Part shown: positions 25,138 to 33,558 of the stretch, one piece after another
Numbering within the stretch: position 1 is the first letter of the stretch
Layout of the letters: each line of letters opens with the position of its first letter
Assembly (NCBI RefSeq): GCF_036203305.1
Contig: NZ_CP108131.1
Location: 5,952,001 to 6,016,000, forward strand
Length of the DNA stretch: 64,000 nucleotides
Direction: 5' to 3'
DNA from: Streptomyces sp. NBC_00190
Lineage (GTDB): Bacteria > Actinomycetota > Actinomycetes > Streptomycetales > Streptomycetaceae
The notes under the pieces: model-generated
What the model saw: only the letters and a program-made list of their open reading frames with translations
Told to the model about the DNA's origin: nothing
The model's database searches: none
Program-made: the position numbers and the translations under genes

Positions 25138-25968
25138 GTGATCGAAACCCATACATACGAATTCATGGCCGTCGATGCGCCGCTCGACGAGCTGCAGATG
25201 GCTGACGTGCAGATGCTGTCCAACTGGTCGTGCGACAGTCCGAAGACTCTCGTGGCCAGCTCGGTGGTCAGGCCGTTCCACACGGACCCGCGGGCACTGA
25301 TGGAACGGTACTTCGACGTTCATCTCGCAGTCTCCCCGTGGGGGACCCGCGAGGTCATCTTCAGGCTGCCGCAGGAGTGCCTCTCCGTCCCGCTGGCCAG
25401 GCGCTACGGAGTGGAGGCCTGGTCCGTCGACGAGCACACGCTGGTCGTACTCCGCACCGACTTCGCCGGCGGCGCGGCGTACACGCCGGTCGAAGACTCG
25501 CTCAGCCGGCTGGCGAGTGTACGGGCCGAGCTCGCGACCGGAGGCCGCCGCGCCCTGTACCTCGCGTGGCTGGCCTCACTGGGCAACCCGGACCAATACG
25601 GTGCGTCGGAGGTGCAGGAGCTGGAAGCCGAGGAGGAGCCGCCGGTTCCGGCCGGGCTGACCACCTTGGGACCCGGGCTCTGCGCGCTCGCGGAGATCCT
25701 CTGTGTGGACCCCCGGCTGCTGCAGGTCGCCGGCAGCGCGAGCCCCGATGCCCAGTCTCATTCCCAGGCGCATCAACAGAAGCTGAGCCAGTGGATCCAC
25801 CGGCTCCCGGACGTGGACAAGAACCGCTTGCTCCTCCAGGTACTCCAAGGAGGCACGGAGCTCCCGATGCAGGCCCGGCGGTCACATCCTCCGTCCCGGG
25901 CGTCCCACCGGTCCGTGGCGGACCTGGTGCGCGCGGCATTGGCGGTCAGCCGCGCGGATGCCGCATGA
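25138..25968 (+). CDS. Conserved-looking protein of unknown function
   Basis: 276-aa protein ending the six-gene operon, 51 nt after the PLP enzyme. The first ~110 residues (IETHTYEFMAVDAPLDELQM, ALMERYFDVHLAVSPWGTREVIFRLP) resemble the start of a widespread uncharacterised family I remember as beginning YEFxAIDRPL with a later ERYFDAxLYxANWGTRxLxxRLP. No catalytic motif is evident. The C-terminal ~120 residues are helical and look unrelated to that family. GTG 25138 is the likely start; ATG 25165 is an alternative. Its place in the operon suggests an accessory role. Confidence 0.65.
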   Translation: MIETHTYEFMAVDAPLDELQMADVQMLSNWSCDSPKTLVASSVVRPFHTDPRALMERYFDVHLAVSPWGTREVIFRLPQECLSVPLARRYGVEAWSVDEHTLVVLRTDFAGGAAYTPVEDSLSRLASVRAELATGGRRALYLAWLASLGNPDQYGASEVQELEAEEEPPVPAGLTTLGPGLCALAEILCVDPRLLQVAGSASPDAQSHSQAHQQKLSQWIHRLPDVDKNRLLLQVLQGGTELPMQARRSHPPSRASHRSVADLVRAALAVSRADAA

Positions 25969-25982
25969 ACCACGGGTGGGCG

Positions 25983-26007
25983 GCCTGACCTGCCGCTTCG
26001 GTCAGGC
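25983..26007. terminator. Weak hairpin between convergent genes
   Basis: GCCTGACC (25983-25990) pairs with GGTCAGGC (26000-26007), an 8-bp stem with a 9-nt loop. It lies at the end of the operon and overlaps the stop of the convergent small membrane-protein gene. Confidence 0.4.
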
Positions 26008-26175
26008 GTTCGTCCGGCGCTTGGTGCGCAGGAGGAAGAGGGTCAGGGCAGAAGCGAGGGCCACCGTGCCCGTGCTGACGCTGATGGCGATCTGCTTGCC
26101 GCCGTCGAAGGCGAAGCTGGTGGAGACGTTCACGGCGACGGCCGCCACGAGGAGGATCCAGAGCAGGGCCTTCAT
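26002..26175 (-). CDS. Small two-TM membrane protein
   Basis: 57-aa protein with two hydrophobic segments (ALLWILLVAAVAVNVSTSF and ISVSTGTVALASALTLFLL) and a basic tail RTKRRTNA. ATG 26175 follows AAAGGAA. It is divergent from a histidine kinase gene, with a palindrome between them, which suggests that it is a target or partner of that two-component system. Function is unknown. Confidence 0.65.
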   Translation of the reverse strand: MKALLWILLVAAVAVNVSTSFAFDGGKQIAISVSTGTVALASALTLFLLRTKRRTNA

Positions 26176-26275
26176 GGCCGTTCCTTTCGTCGAGGGGGGC
26201 GGGGCCGGTGCGGCCCCTTGTGGACACCACGATGCCCGTTCGCGGAGCGGCGGAGCGAGGGGGCGGTCTACCGGA

Positions 26276-26303
26276 CCCTTGGTGTAGCCCGCTACACCAA
26301 GGG
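26276..26303. promoter_or_regulatory. 28-bp palindromic operator candidate
   Basis: Arms CCCTTGGTGTAGC (26276-26288) and GCTACACCAAGGG (26291-26303) are perfectly complementary with a 2-bp centre. The near-continuous symmetry and the location between divergent promoters (101 bp from the small gene, 53 bp from the kinase gene) fit a binding site for a dimeric regulator, most simply the LuxR-type regulator encoded at 27511. Confidence 0.65.
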
Positions 26304-26356
26304 CCGGGTGGTGCGCACGCCTTCGCCGGCCTGGGCGTTCGCCTAATCTGAGGCCC

Positions 26357-27523
26357 ATGAAAGAGAGGCTGTGGGTCGAATGGCGGGCGACGAGGCAACT
26401 GCTGCGATCGGCCGGCCTCGCCCTGGCCTCGCTCCTGTTCCTGCCCGTCGCGGGATTCACCGCGGTCGCCACCCTGCTGGTGATCGGCGCCGGCGTCCTG
26501 CCCGAAACGGTCCTGCTGCTCCGCAGGATCGCCGGGATCAAGCGCGGCGAGGTGGAGAACTGGACCGGTGAGCCGGTCCCGGAGGCGTACGTACCGATCG
26601 TCGGCGGGCTCTCCGTACGCGTACGGACGGCGGTCGCCGATCCGGGGACGTACCGGGACCTGCGGTGGCTGGCCGCGCACTTCCTCTACGGCTGGCTGCT
26701 GGCCTACGCCGCCCTGCTCGTCTGGATCTTCGGCCTGATGGTCGACGGCATCTGGTGCGGGGTGCTGGGCCACCGGGCCGTGGTGCTGCCCGCCATCGGG
26801 CGGCTGGCCGCCCTCGACGCGGCCTGGTCCCGCTCCCTGCTGGAACCCTCCCCGGACGCCCGGCGCAGTGCGGAACTCGCCGAGCGCGTCGAGGAGCTGA
26901 CGGCCACCCGGGCCGGGGCGGTCGCCGCGCACGGCGCCGAACTGCGGCGCATCGAGCGTGACCTGCACGACGGGACCCAGGCCCGCCTGGTGGCGCTGTC
27001 GATGCGGGTGGGGCTGGCCAGGAGGGCGTACGACAACAACCCGGACGCCGCCCGCAAGCTCCTCGACGACGCGCAGGACCAGGTCCAGGAAGCGCTGACC
27101 GAACTGCGCCACGTCGTGCGCGGCATCCACCCGCCGATCCTCACCGACCGCGGCCTCACCGGCGCCGTACGGGCGCTGGCCGCGGGCAGCGCGCTGGAGG
27201 TCGAGGTGGCCGAGGAGGGCCTGGAGGGCGGCTCGCGTCCGCCGGCCGCGGTCGAGGCGGCGGCGTACTTCGCGGTCGCGGAGGCGCTGACCAACGCCGC
27301 CAAGCACAGCGGATCCCGGCGGGCCCGGGTGGAACTGTCCCGGGCACCCCGCGCGTTGAAGATCCTGGTGCGCGACGAGGGACACGGGGGCGCCGACGAG
27401 ACGGGCGGCAGCGGGCTGCTCGGCATGCGGCGGCGGATCGCGGCCCTCGACGGCATCGTCCAGGTGTCGAGCCCCGTCGGGGGGCCGACCGTGATCGAAG
27501 TGGAGCTTCCGTGCGTGTGGTGA
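26357..27523 (+). CDS. Membrane histidine kinase, HisKA_3/NarL-type
   Basis: 388-aa sensor kinase. An N-terminal region with about four TM segments (res ~15-150, two hairpins separated by a ~60-residue loop) acts as the sensor. A linker helix leads to the HisKA_3 dimerisation domain with phospho-acceptor H204 (RIERDLHDGTQARL), then the HATPase domain (AEALTNAAKHS N-box, GHGGADETGGSGLLGMRRR G-box). It overlaps the regulator gene by 13 nt. The 3' end runs past the regulator start, so the pair is translationally coupled. The signal is unknown. Confidence 0.88.
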   Translation: MKERLWVEWRATRQLLRSAGLALASLLFLPVAGFTAVATLLVIGAGVLPETVLLLRRIAGIKRGEVENWTGEPVPEAYVPIVGGLSVRVRTAVADPGTYRDLRWLAAHFLYGWLLAYAALLVWIFGLMVDGIWCGVLGHRAVVLPAIGRLAALDAAWSRSLLEPSPDARRSAELAERVEELTATRAGAVAAHGAELRRIERDLHDGTQARLVALSMRVGLARRAYDNNPDAARKLLDDAQDQVQEALTELRHVVRGIHPPILTDRGLTGAVRALAAGSALEVEVAEEGLEGGSRPPAAVEAAAYFAVAEALTNAAKHSGSRRARVELSRAPRALKILVRDEGHGGADETGGSGLLGMRRRIAALDGIVQVSSPVGGPTVIEVELPCVW

Positions 27524-28164
27524 TCGCCGAGGACAACGCCCTGCTGCGGGAAGGACTCGTCCTGCTGCTCACCTCCGCGGGCCACGAGGTGGTCGCCGTC
27601 GCGGCCAGCGGCCCCGAGGTGCTCCCGGCCCTGCTCGAACACCGGCCGGACGTCGCCGTGCTGGACGTGCGGATGCCGCCCGGCTTCCGGGACGAGGGGC
27701 TGCGCGCGGCGCTCGCGGCGCGGGCGGATATCCCGGGGCTCCCGGTCCTCGTGCTGTCGCAGTACGTGGAGGAGACCTACGCGGCCGAACTGCTGGGCGG
27801 CGGCGCGAGCGGCGTCGGCTATCTCCTCAAGGACCGGATCGGCCGGGTCGACGAGTTCCTCGACGCCCTGGACCGGGTCTCCGCGGGCGGTACCGCGCTG
27901 GACCCGGAGGTGGTGGCGGAACTCCTCGCGAAGCGCCAGGACGATCCGATCGACTCCCTGACCCCGCGCGAGCGCGAGGTCCTGCAGCTGATGGCGGAGG
28001 GGCGGGACAACGCCACGATCGCCGCGCACCTGGTGGTCACCGAGCGGGCGGTGAGCAAGCACATCGGGAACGTGTTCCTGAAGCTCGGGCTCCCGCCGAG
28101 CGACAGCGGCCACCGCCGGGTCCTGGCGGTCCTCGCCTACCTGAACAAGAGATTCCGTACGTGA
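27511..28164 (+). CDS. NarL/FixJ-family response regulator
   Basis: 217-aa response regulator with an N-terminal receiver domain (acidic pair in IAEDN, phospho-acceptor Asp in VAVLDVRMPP, Lys in YLLKDR) and a C-terminal LuxR-type HTH (LTPREREVLQLMAEGRDNATIAAHLVVTERAVSKHIGNVFLKL). GTG 27511 lies inside the kinase gene. It is the natural partner of the adjacent kinase and may bind the palindrome upstream of the kinase gene. Confidence 0.9.
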   Translation: MRVVIAEDNALLREGLVLLLTSAGHEVVAVAASGPEVLPALLEHRPDVAVLDVRMPPGFRDEGLRAALAARADIPGLPVLVLSQYVEETYAAELLGGGASGVGYLLKDRIGRVDEFLDALDRVSAGGTALDPEVVAELLAKRQDDPIDSLTPREREVLQLMAEGRDNATIAAHLVVTERAVSKHIGNVFLKLGLPPSDSGHRRVLAVLAYLNKRFRT

Positions 28165-28259
28165 AATATTCATGCCGGAAACATGAGTCTGGCGCTACCG
28201 CCCGCTGAAGTCCCGCCCCCATACTCGTTCTTGATGATTGCGCGGTACAGCCACAGTGG

Positions 28260-28871
28260 TTACAGCAGCCAGTCGGCGTCTCGCGCGATCTTGATGGCGT
28301 CCACCCGGTTCCGGGCCTGCAGCTTGGTCACCGTGGTGGTCAGGTAATTGCGAACGGTGCCGAGGGAGAGCTGGAGGTGTCTGGCTATCTCGACCGGCTC
28401 CAGTCCGTCCGCCGCCAGCCGCAGCACTTCGGTCTCGCGGCTGGTCAGCGGGCTCTCCGTACTGTTCCACGCGGAGAGGGCGAGCTGGGAGTCGATCACC
28501 CGCTTTCCGGCGGCCACGTTCCTGACGGCGGCGGCGAGTTCGCGGGGAGGGGCGTCCTTGAGCAGGAAGCCGGAGACCTGCGCGGCCAGGGCGCGGCGCA
28601 GGGCGCCGGGACGCCCGAGGCTGGTGAGGATGAGCGCACGGCACTCCGGAAGCCGCTTGCGCAGCCGTTCGGCGGCGGTCAGCCCGTCGATGCCGGGCAG
28701 GTCGATGTCGATGATGGCGACGTCCGGCTCGTGCAGGACGGCGGCGTCGAGGATCTGGTCGCCGCGCTCCACCTCGCAGACGACCTCCAGGTCGTCCTCC
28801 AGGTTGAGCAGGGCCACCAGGGCGCCGCGCACCATGTTCATGTCTTCGGCCAGCAGGATGCGGATCGTCAT
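28260..28871 (-). CDS. LuxR-type response regulator of the YcaO operon
   Basis: 203-aa DesR/NarL-type regulator: receiver domain (IRILLAEDMNMVRGA, phospho-acceptor in VAIIDIDLPG, Lys in FLLKDAPP) and HTH (LTSRETEVLRLAADGLEPVEIARHLQLSLGTVRNYL). ATG 28871 begins 19 nt after the kinase stop. It is the last gene of the minus-strand operon that carries the YcaO cyclodehydratase. It is convergent with the other regulator, with 95 bp between them. It probably controls the RiPP-like operon. Confidence 0.88.
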   Translation of the reverse strand: MTIRILLAEDMNMVRGALVALLNLEDDLEVVCEVERGDQILDAAVLHEPDVAIIDIDLPGIDGLTAAERLRKRLPECRALILTSLGRPGALRRALAAQVSGFLLKDAPPRELAAAVRNVAAGKRVIDSQLALSAWNSTESPLTSRETEVLRLAADGLEPVEIARHLQLSLGTVRNYLTTTVTKLQARNRVDAIKIARDADWLL

Positions 28872-28890
28872 GCGGAAGGGTCCTCCCGGT

Positions 28891-30135
28891 TCAGGCGGCG
28901 GGGTCCCGGACACCGAGTTCGGTGTCGTCGGGATCGGCGAGTCTGCGCAGCGGCCGTGCCGGGGCCTGGGCGACGAGCTCGAACGTGTCGCCGGAGCCGC
29001 GGGTGACGGTGAGTACGCCGGAGGCCGACAGCAGCCGTTCCCGCAGGTTGCCCAGGCCGCTGCCGCTGTGGGGCGACACATCACGGTAGGAGGGGTCCAC
29101 ACCGTCGTTGGAAACGGACAGCCGCACCCAGTCGTCGTCCCGGGTCGCCGTCATGGTGCAGGTGGTGGCGCGGGAATGCCGCAGCAGGTTGGTGACCGCC
29201 TCGCGCAGGACGGCGGCCAGTACGGAGTCGACCTGCCGGTCGACGCTCCCGTCCAACCGGATCTCCACCCGCACCTCGACGTCCGCGGCCTCCAGCAGGG
29301 ACTGGGCCGAGCGCATCTCCTGTTCCAGGGACATGCTGCGCAGACCGCTGGAGACCACGCGGACGTCGGCGAGCGACTGCCGGGATATGGCGAGGACTTC
29401 GCTGACCTCCTCCAGGGCGCGTCCCGGATGGGACGGGATGAGCCGGTGGATCAGCTCGCCCTTGAGGGTGATCGCCGACAGGCTGTAGCCCAGCAGGTCG
29501 TGGAGGTCCCGCGCGAAGCGCAGCCGCTCCCTGGTGACGGCCAGGCCCGCGAGCTGGCTGCGGGTGTCGTGCAGGGCCTGTACGAGCGAGGCCAGCCGCG
29601 ACAGTCCGTAGACCACCAGGCCGGTCAGCAGCGTCGACTGGCACAGATAGACGGTCTCCTGGATGGAGAGGTTGTCCAGGGTCGGCGGGATCAGCATGCT
29701 CAGGCCCACCAGGCCGTACGCCGGCCAGGCCCATCGGCCCGGCAGCAGGAGCAGCAGCGACCCGGCCAGGAATCCGGCCATCGCGCCCCACTGCGAATGG
29801 AAGACGGCGATCGGCAGGTACGTCAGCAGTGCCTGCGCGCCGAGCGTCGCACTGCGCTGCCACACCGGGGCCCGGCGTGCGGCGACTCCCGAATGCCGCA
29901 GCTGCAGGACGAAGATGAGGCCCAGGCAGACGAGCGAGGTCAGCAATGACGGCGTGGGCAGCTTCGTGCCCAGCAGGTTGAGGACCGTGATGCCCAGGTA
30001 GCTGATCAGCGCGACCGTGAGGATGATGCGGGCCAGCCGGGGTGCGGGCAGGTCCGGCACGTCGTGCGGCTGGCTGTTGCCACCGCCCGCCTCGGCCGCT
30101 GAATGCAAGGGATCGTTCTCGTCATGGCGTGGCAT
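28891..30135 (-). CDS. DesK-like membrane histidine kinase
   Basis: 414-aa kinase. After a ~35-residue cytosolic tail, about six hydrophobic segments (res ~36-185) form the membrane sensor. Then comes HisKA_3 with H212 (RFARDLHDLLGYSLSAI) and a HATPase domain (REAVTNLLRHSRAT, SGSGLGNLRERL). It lies 70 bp downstream of the ycaO-like gene and upstream of its cognate regulator. The C-terminal tail (RPLRRLADPDDTELG) is typical of Streptomyces kinases of this group. The arrangement suggests that it senses something related to the RiPP-like product, or cell-envelope stress. Confidence 0.87.
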   Translation of the reverse strand: MPRHDENDPLHSAAEAGGGNSQPHDVPDLPAPRLARIILTVALISYLGITVLNLLGTKLPTPSLLTSLVCLGLIFVLQLRHSGVAARRAPVWQRSATLGAQALLTYLPIAVFHSQWGAMAGFLAGSLLLLLPGRWAWPAYGLVGLSMLIPPTLDNLSIQETVYLCQSTLLTGLVVYGLSRLASLVQALHDTRSQLAGLAVTRERLRFARDLHDLLGYSLSAITLKGELIHRLIPSHPGRALEEVSEVLAISRQSLADVRVVSSGLRSMSLEQEMRSAQSLLEAADVEVRVEIRLDGSVDRQVDSVLAAVLREAVTNLLRHSRATTCTMTATRDDDWVRLSVSNDGVDPSYRDVSPHSGSGLGNLRERLLSASGVLTVTRGSGDTFELVAQAPARPLRRLADPDDTELGVRDPAA

Positions 30136-30205
30136 GGTCGTCTGGGTCTGCAGCCTTGTCTGTCTCGTCCTTCGAACCCCGGTGCGTTCGTAAAGATCAT
30201 ACGGG

Positions 30206-32530
30206 TTAGACGAACAGAGGGACGGGGTTCAGGTGTTCGTACGGAGTCGGGGCGAGGCAGTGCCCCGAAGCCACAGGAACGTCGAAGAGGCGGCCCGGCG
30301 CGAACCGCGGCCAGAAGTGCCGCAGCCCCGGCACCAGCACCTTGACCACCGGCAGTTTCAGGTCGGGCCGGGTCTGGTCCAGCACCAGCAGCTCCATGCC
30401 GCGCGACCGGACGGTCTCGGTGATCAGGGCCACGTCGTCGAGCAGGTCGGCGGTCGGGGTGTACGCCCAGTCCCGGGGCACGCGCGGTCGTTCGGCGTCC
30501 GGCCGTAGGTGGGGCTGGTTGGCGGCGGTGGCGCGCAGCCACCAGTCGAGCGGTTCGGGATCGGTCACCCGGTAGCCGGTGCCCTGCGGGGTGGCCCCGG
30601 CCACCAGGGGCAGCAACTGGCCCATTTCGGTCAGCGCGCGGCGCAGCGCCAGGCGCGGGTCGAAGTGCGCGCCGAAGCCGAAGACGATGTCCTCGGCAGG
30701 CTTGTCCGTGCGCCGCGACAGGGCCGCGACGACCGGGATCCCGAAGTCCGAGGTGAGGTCCAGCGCCCACACTTCGCGCCCCACCGAAAGGTAGCCATCG
30801 CGAAGCCGGCCGATGTACGGCTCGGCGAAGGCGTCGAGGTCGACGGCGGGCCGACGGGTGCGGTTGTACCACCACAGGGCCACCGCGTCCCGCTCGACCA
30901 GCTCCAGGAAGCCTTGCACCAGGGCGTCTTCAGGGCTGCTGCCGGCCGCGTTGCCGTTGGAGTCCGCGAACAGGCCGTCCGGGGACGGCTCTTCGCTGAA
31001 GTACAGCAGGGCGGTGGGCACGAGCCGCTGGACGCCTTCGGTGAGCGACCAGACCGGTGTCCAGTCGGTGGGCCGGTCCTCGTCGAAGCGCGGCGGTACG
31101 TACTGCAGCCGGTCCCCGCGCGCGTTGATCCGCTCGCGGTCGGCGAACTGCCGGTCGGCGTACAGCTGGACGGCGTTGGGGTGCAGCGCGGCGGGCCCCA
31201 GTGCGCGGTAACTGCCGCGGACCACCGGCTCGTCGCCCTGCCGGGTCGCGCTGTACCGTTCCACCGCTTCGCCGAGGGCGCTGGTCCTGGCCTCTTCCTC
31301 GCTGAGGCCCTTGCCGCCGCTGAGCGAGCGCAGACCGGCGCGCAGCCCCGCCAGGGTGGGGCTGCGCATGGCGAGGTTCTCGCCCGCGACGAACGCCTCG
31401 ACGAAGCCGGGACTGCCCGGGGCCCGCCGGATCTCGCGGACGATCCCGGTGACGGGGTCGACCAGCGGGGCGTACCGCCGCAGCATCTCGGCGGGGGTGA
31501 GCGCCCGGTGCCCGCCCAGGTCCAGTACGGCCTTGGGGCGCGAGCGCGGTACGAAGGGCTCGGCGACCCGCCGGGCCACCAGGCCGGGATCCCCGCACGC
31601 CGCGCACTGCGGCAGCCGCGCCACCGGATGCGCGGCGCTCTGCCACCCGAGGGTGTCCAGTACGTGTACGGCGTGCTGTGCGTCATTGCGTACGCCGGCC
31701 AGCCACTTGGCGGCCTCCAGTACGGCCAGCTGCACGGTCAGTGAACGGCCCGCGTGAAGGGTGGCCTGCGGCCGCGGCGGCGGACCGGCCAGGCCGAGCG
31801 CCCGCCGCAGCGGCTCCTCCGAGTGCCGGTGACCGCGCAGCCGGGTCGCCAGGCAGTGCCAGCACGGGCCCTCGTGCGGCTGGAAGACCGGCCCGATCCA
31901 GGAGGCGGTGGAGCCGAGACCGGCGAGCAGCCAGGGCCGCTTGGACTCGCGGTGCTCGGCGTCGATCTCCCGCAGCAGCGGGGAGAGGTAGTCCTCGCAC
32001 AGGACGAGGGTGAGGTCGCCATCCGCACCCGGGGCGGCGAGGACGAGGCCCGAGGCCCGGCAGGCGGCGCGGACCTCGGCCTCGTCCACGCCGGCCGGGG
32101 TGACCACCCGCAGGGTGCGCTGCGCCAGTGCGTCCGGGACCTGGCCGCCGTCGAGGCCGGCCAGGTCCCAGTAGGCCTCGGCCGCCGGGTCGGGGCGCGG
32201 ACCGCCGGACGCCCCGGACGCCCCGGACGCCCCGGGCGCACGCAGCCGGAGCAGGCCCGAGGCGTCGAGGGCGCGCAGGGAGGCGTCGACCTCCGCCGGG
32301 GTCAGCGACGGGGCCGCGTCCCGTACGACGGCGGCCGGAGTGCGGCTGCCGTCCAGGAGCGGGACCAGTACGTCGGCGGGCGGGCCGTGCAGGGCCGTGA
32401 CGCCGCGGTGCGAGACGAGGTAGGCGGCTTCCCCGGGGACGAGCGTGGCGCGCAGGTGGCTCTTGAAACCGATCCGCGCCTCGTCCTCGCCGGCGGACGG
32501 CGATCTGTGGTCTGAGTCCCCCATGGACAT
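30206..32530 (-). CDS. Fused E1-like leader-binding / YcaO cyclodehydratase (TOMM)
   Basis: 774-aa fusion typical of thiazole/oxazole-modified microcin synthetases. The N-terminal ~330 residues are the ThiF/E1-like part, with a leader-binding winged-helix region (res ~20-95) and a structural Zn site of four cysteines (C223, C226, C309, C312). From ~345 comes the YcaO domain, which uses ATP to phosphorylate backbone amides for azoline formation. ATP-binding segments include ALGEAVERYSA (~418-428) and PEDALVQGFLELVERDAVALWW. The C-terminus ends in the proline-rich NPVPLFV expected of active cyclodehydratases. A GAS tripeptide repeat (res ~100-108) lies in a linker. A 64-aa candidate precursor gene ends 21 nt upstream. 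Confidence 0.88.
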   Translation of the reverse strand: MSMGDSDHRSPSAGEDEARIGFKSHLRATLVPGEAAYLVSHRGVTALHGPPADVLVPLLDGSRTPAAVVRDAAPSLTPAEVDASLRALDASGLLRLRAPGASGASGASGGPRPDPAAEAYWDLAGLDGGQVPDALAQRTLRVVTPAGVDEAEVRAACRASGLVLAAPGADGDLTLVLCEDYLSPLLREIDAEHRESKRPWLLAGLGSTASWIGPVFQPHEGPCWHCLATRLRGHRHSEEPLRRALGLAGPPPRPQATLHAGRSLTVQLAVLEAAKWLAGVRNDAQHAVHVLDTLGWQSAAHPVARLPQCAACGDPGLVARRVAEPFVPRSRPKAVLDLGGHRALTPAEMLRRYAPLVDPVTGIVREIRRAPGSPGFVEAFVAGENLAMRSPTLAGLRAGLRSLSGGKGLSEEEARTSALGEAVERYSATRQGDEPVVRGSYRALGPAALHPNAVQLYADRQFADRERINARGDRLQYVPPRFDEDRPTDWTPVWSLTEGVQRLVPTALLYFSEEPSPDGLFADSNGNAAGSSPEDALVQGFLELVERDAVALWWYNRTRRPAVDLDAFAEPYIGRLRDGYLSVGREVWALDLTSDFGIPVVAALSRRTDKPAEDIVFGFGAHFDPRLALRRALTEMGQLLPLVAGATPQGTGYRVTDPEPLDWWLRATAANQPHLRPDAERPRVPRDWAYTPTADLLDDVALITETVRSRGMELLVLDQTRPDLKLPVVKVLVPGLRHFWPRFAPGRLFDVPVASGHCLAPTPYEHLNPVPLFV

Positions 32531-32551
32531 GCGTTCCCCCCGTCCCGTTTC

Positions 32552-32746
32552 CTACTCGAACCGTATGGGAGCCGCCGCGACGGCGGTGCCCGCGGGAACG
32601 GCGACGACGCACACGGACAGCAGCGCGGCGCCGCCGTCGCCGGACGCGTCGAGGTCCTCGATCACGAGGGCGCGGGCGGCGGAACGCATCGTGTCCGCGG
32701 CGGACTGCTCACCGAATCGGCTGTGCGAGGCAACGGTGTTCGTCAT
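32552..32746 (-). CDS. Candidate RiPP precursor peptide
   Basis: 64-aa peptide, ATG 32746, with GGGGGAA upstream. It has an acidic leader-like middle (ALVIEDLDASGDGG) followed by a hydrophobic C-terminal part LLSVCVVAVPAGTAVAAA ending in PIRFE. It lies directly before the E1-YcaO fusion gene, the usual place for a TOMM precursor. The putative core has only one Cys, one Ser and one Thr, unlike the Cys/Ser/Thr-rich cores of classical azole peptides, so at most one or two heterocycles are expected. It could instead be an unrelated small protein; the assignment is by context. Confidence 0.5.
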   Translation of the reverse strand: MTNTVASHSRFGEQSAADTMRSAARALVIEDLDASGDGGAALLSVCVVAVPAGTAVAAAPIRFE

Positions 32747-32873
32747 GGTGCTTCATTCCCCCAAGGATTGAACTCGATTGTTTCTCTGGTAATTCTGCAC
32801 GGCGCATGCACCCTACAGGCAGTGCCGCAATCACCGTGAAGACGTGAACTTCTCATGAACCGGGCAGCGTGAT

Positions 32874-33545
32874 TCACGATGCTGGTGCGAGTGGAACAGG
32901 TGTCATGGCCACTTCGAAACGCGCTTCCGCCAGTATCCGGGCGACCGTCGCCCCGATCTCCTCACTGTGCCGGGCGTCCTCGCCGGGGCAGCCGAGGACC
33001 ACGAGCAGGGCCTCGCGGCTGTCCGGGGCGAGCTGGTGGCCGGCCGCGTCGCAGTCGCGTTTTCCCAGCCAGGCGAGGGGGTCGAGGGTCTCGCCCGCTC
33101 GCGCGAGACCGTATATCAGGTCGCCGACGGGAATCGGCCGGGACTTGCTGGAGAAGGCCGGGACGATCCGCTCGCCGCCGACGGCCCGGGTGACGACCAG
33201 GTCCCGGCCGTCACCGGACGGTGGGGCCTGGTGGAGGCCTATTCCCGCACCGTGCAGCAGTGTCGCGACGGTCACGGCGTCCACGACCGCGCCATGCGAC
33301 TTCCAGCTACGCGTGGCCACGAGTTCACGCAGACGTTCGCCCGCCGGGATCACCGACGGGTATCCCAATTCGGCCAGAAGTTTTCGGTATCCGTCCGGAA
33401 TCGGTTGGTGCGCGGCGTACCGGGAGTGCGCCTCCTCAGCCGTCAGCCCCTCGGCCGACAACAGCGGCCGGCCGGCGGTGAGCCGCCAGACGTGAGGGTG
33501 GCGCAGGCCGAGAGAGCGGGCCTCACCGGTCGTTCGGACAATCAC
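32874..33545 (-). CDS. B3/4 (tRNA-editing-like) domain protein
   Basis: 223-aa protein that resembles the stand-alone B3/4 domain found in the beta subunit of phenylalanyl-tRNA synthetase, which hydrolyses mischarged tRNA. Supporting segments are SWKSHGAVVDAVTVATLLHG (the usual VVDxYNxVSL position), GERIVPAFSSKSRPIPVGDLIYG, LGKRDCDAAGHQLAP and the strand/helix pair EALLVVLGCPGED. GTG 33545 has GGAGG upstream and starts 13 nt after the hydrolase stop, so the two are cotranscribed. A role in deacylating a non-canonical aminoacyl-tRNA made by the neighbouring pathways is conceivable. The family identification is moderately sure. Confidence 0.6.
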   Translation of the reverse strand: MIVRTTGEARSLGLRHPHVWRLTAGRPLLSAEGLTAEEAHSRYAAHQPIPDGYRKLLAELGYPSVIPAGERLRELVATRSWKSHGAVVDAVTVATLLHGAGIGLHQAPPSGDGRDLVVTRAVGGERIVPAFSSKSRPIPVGDLIYGLARAGETLDPLAWLGKRDCDAAGHQLAPDSREALLVVLGCPGEDARHSEEIGATVARILAEARFEVAMTPVPLAPAS

Positions 33546-33558
33546 GGATCCTCCGCAG

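Noticed and set aside
26276..26303. Transcription terminator
   Set aside because: The palindrome lies upstream of both divergent genes and has only 2 nt between the arms, too tight for an RNA hairpin loop. An operator is the better reading.
32221..32250. Short tandem repeat (GAS tripeptide) as a mobile or regulatory repeat
   Set aside because: It encodes a flexible linker in the E1-YcaO fusion and is too short to be anything else.
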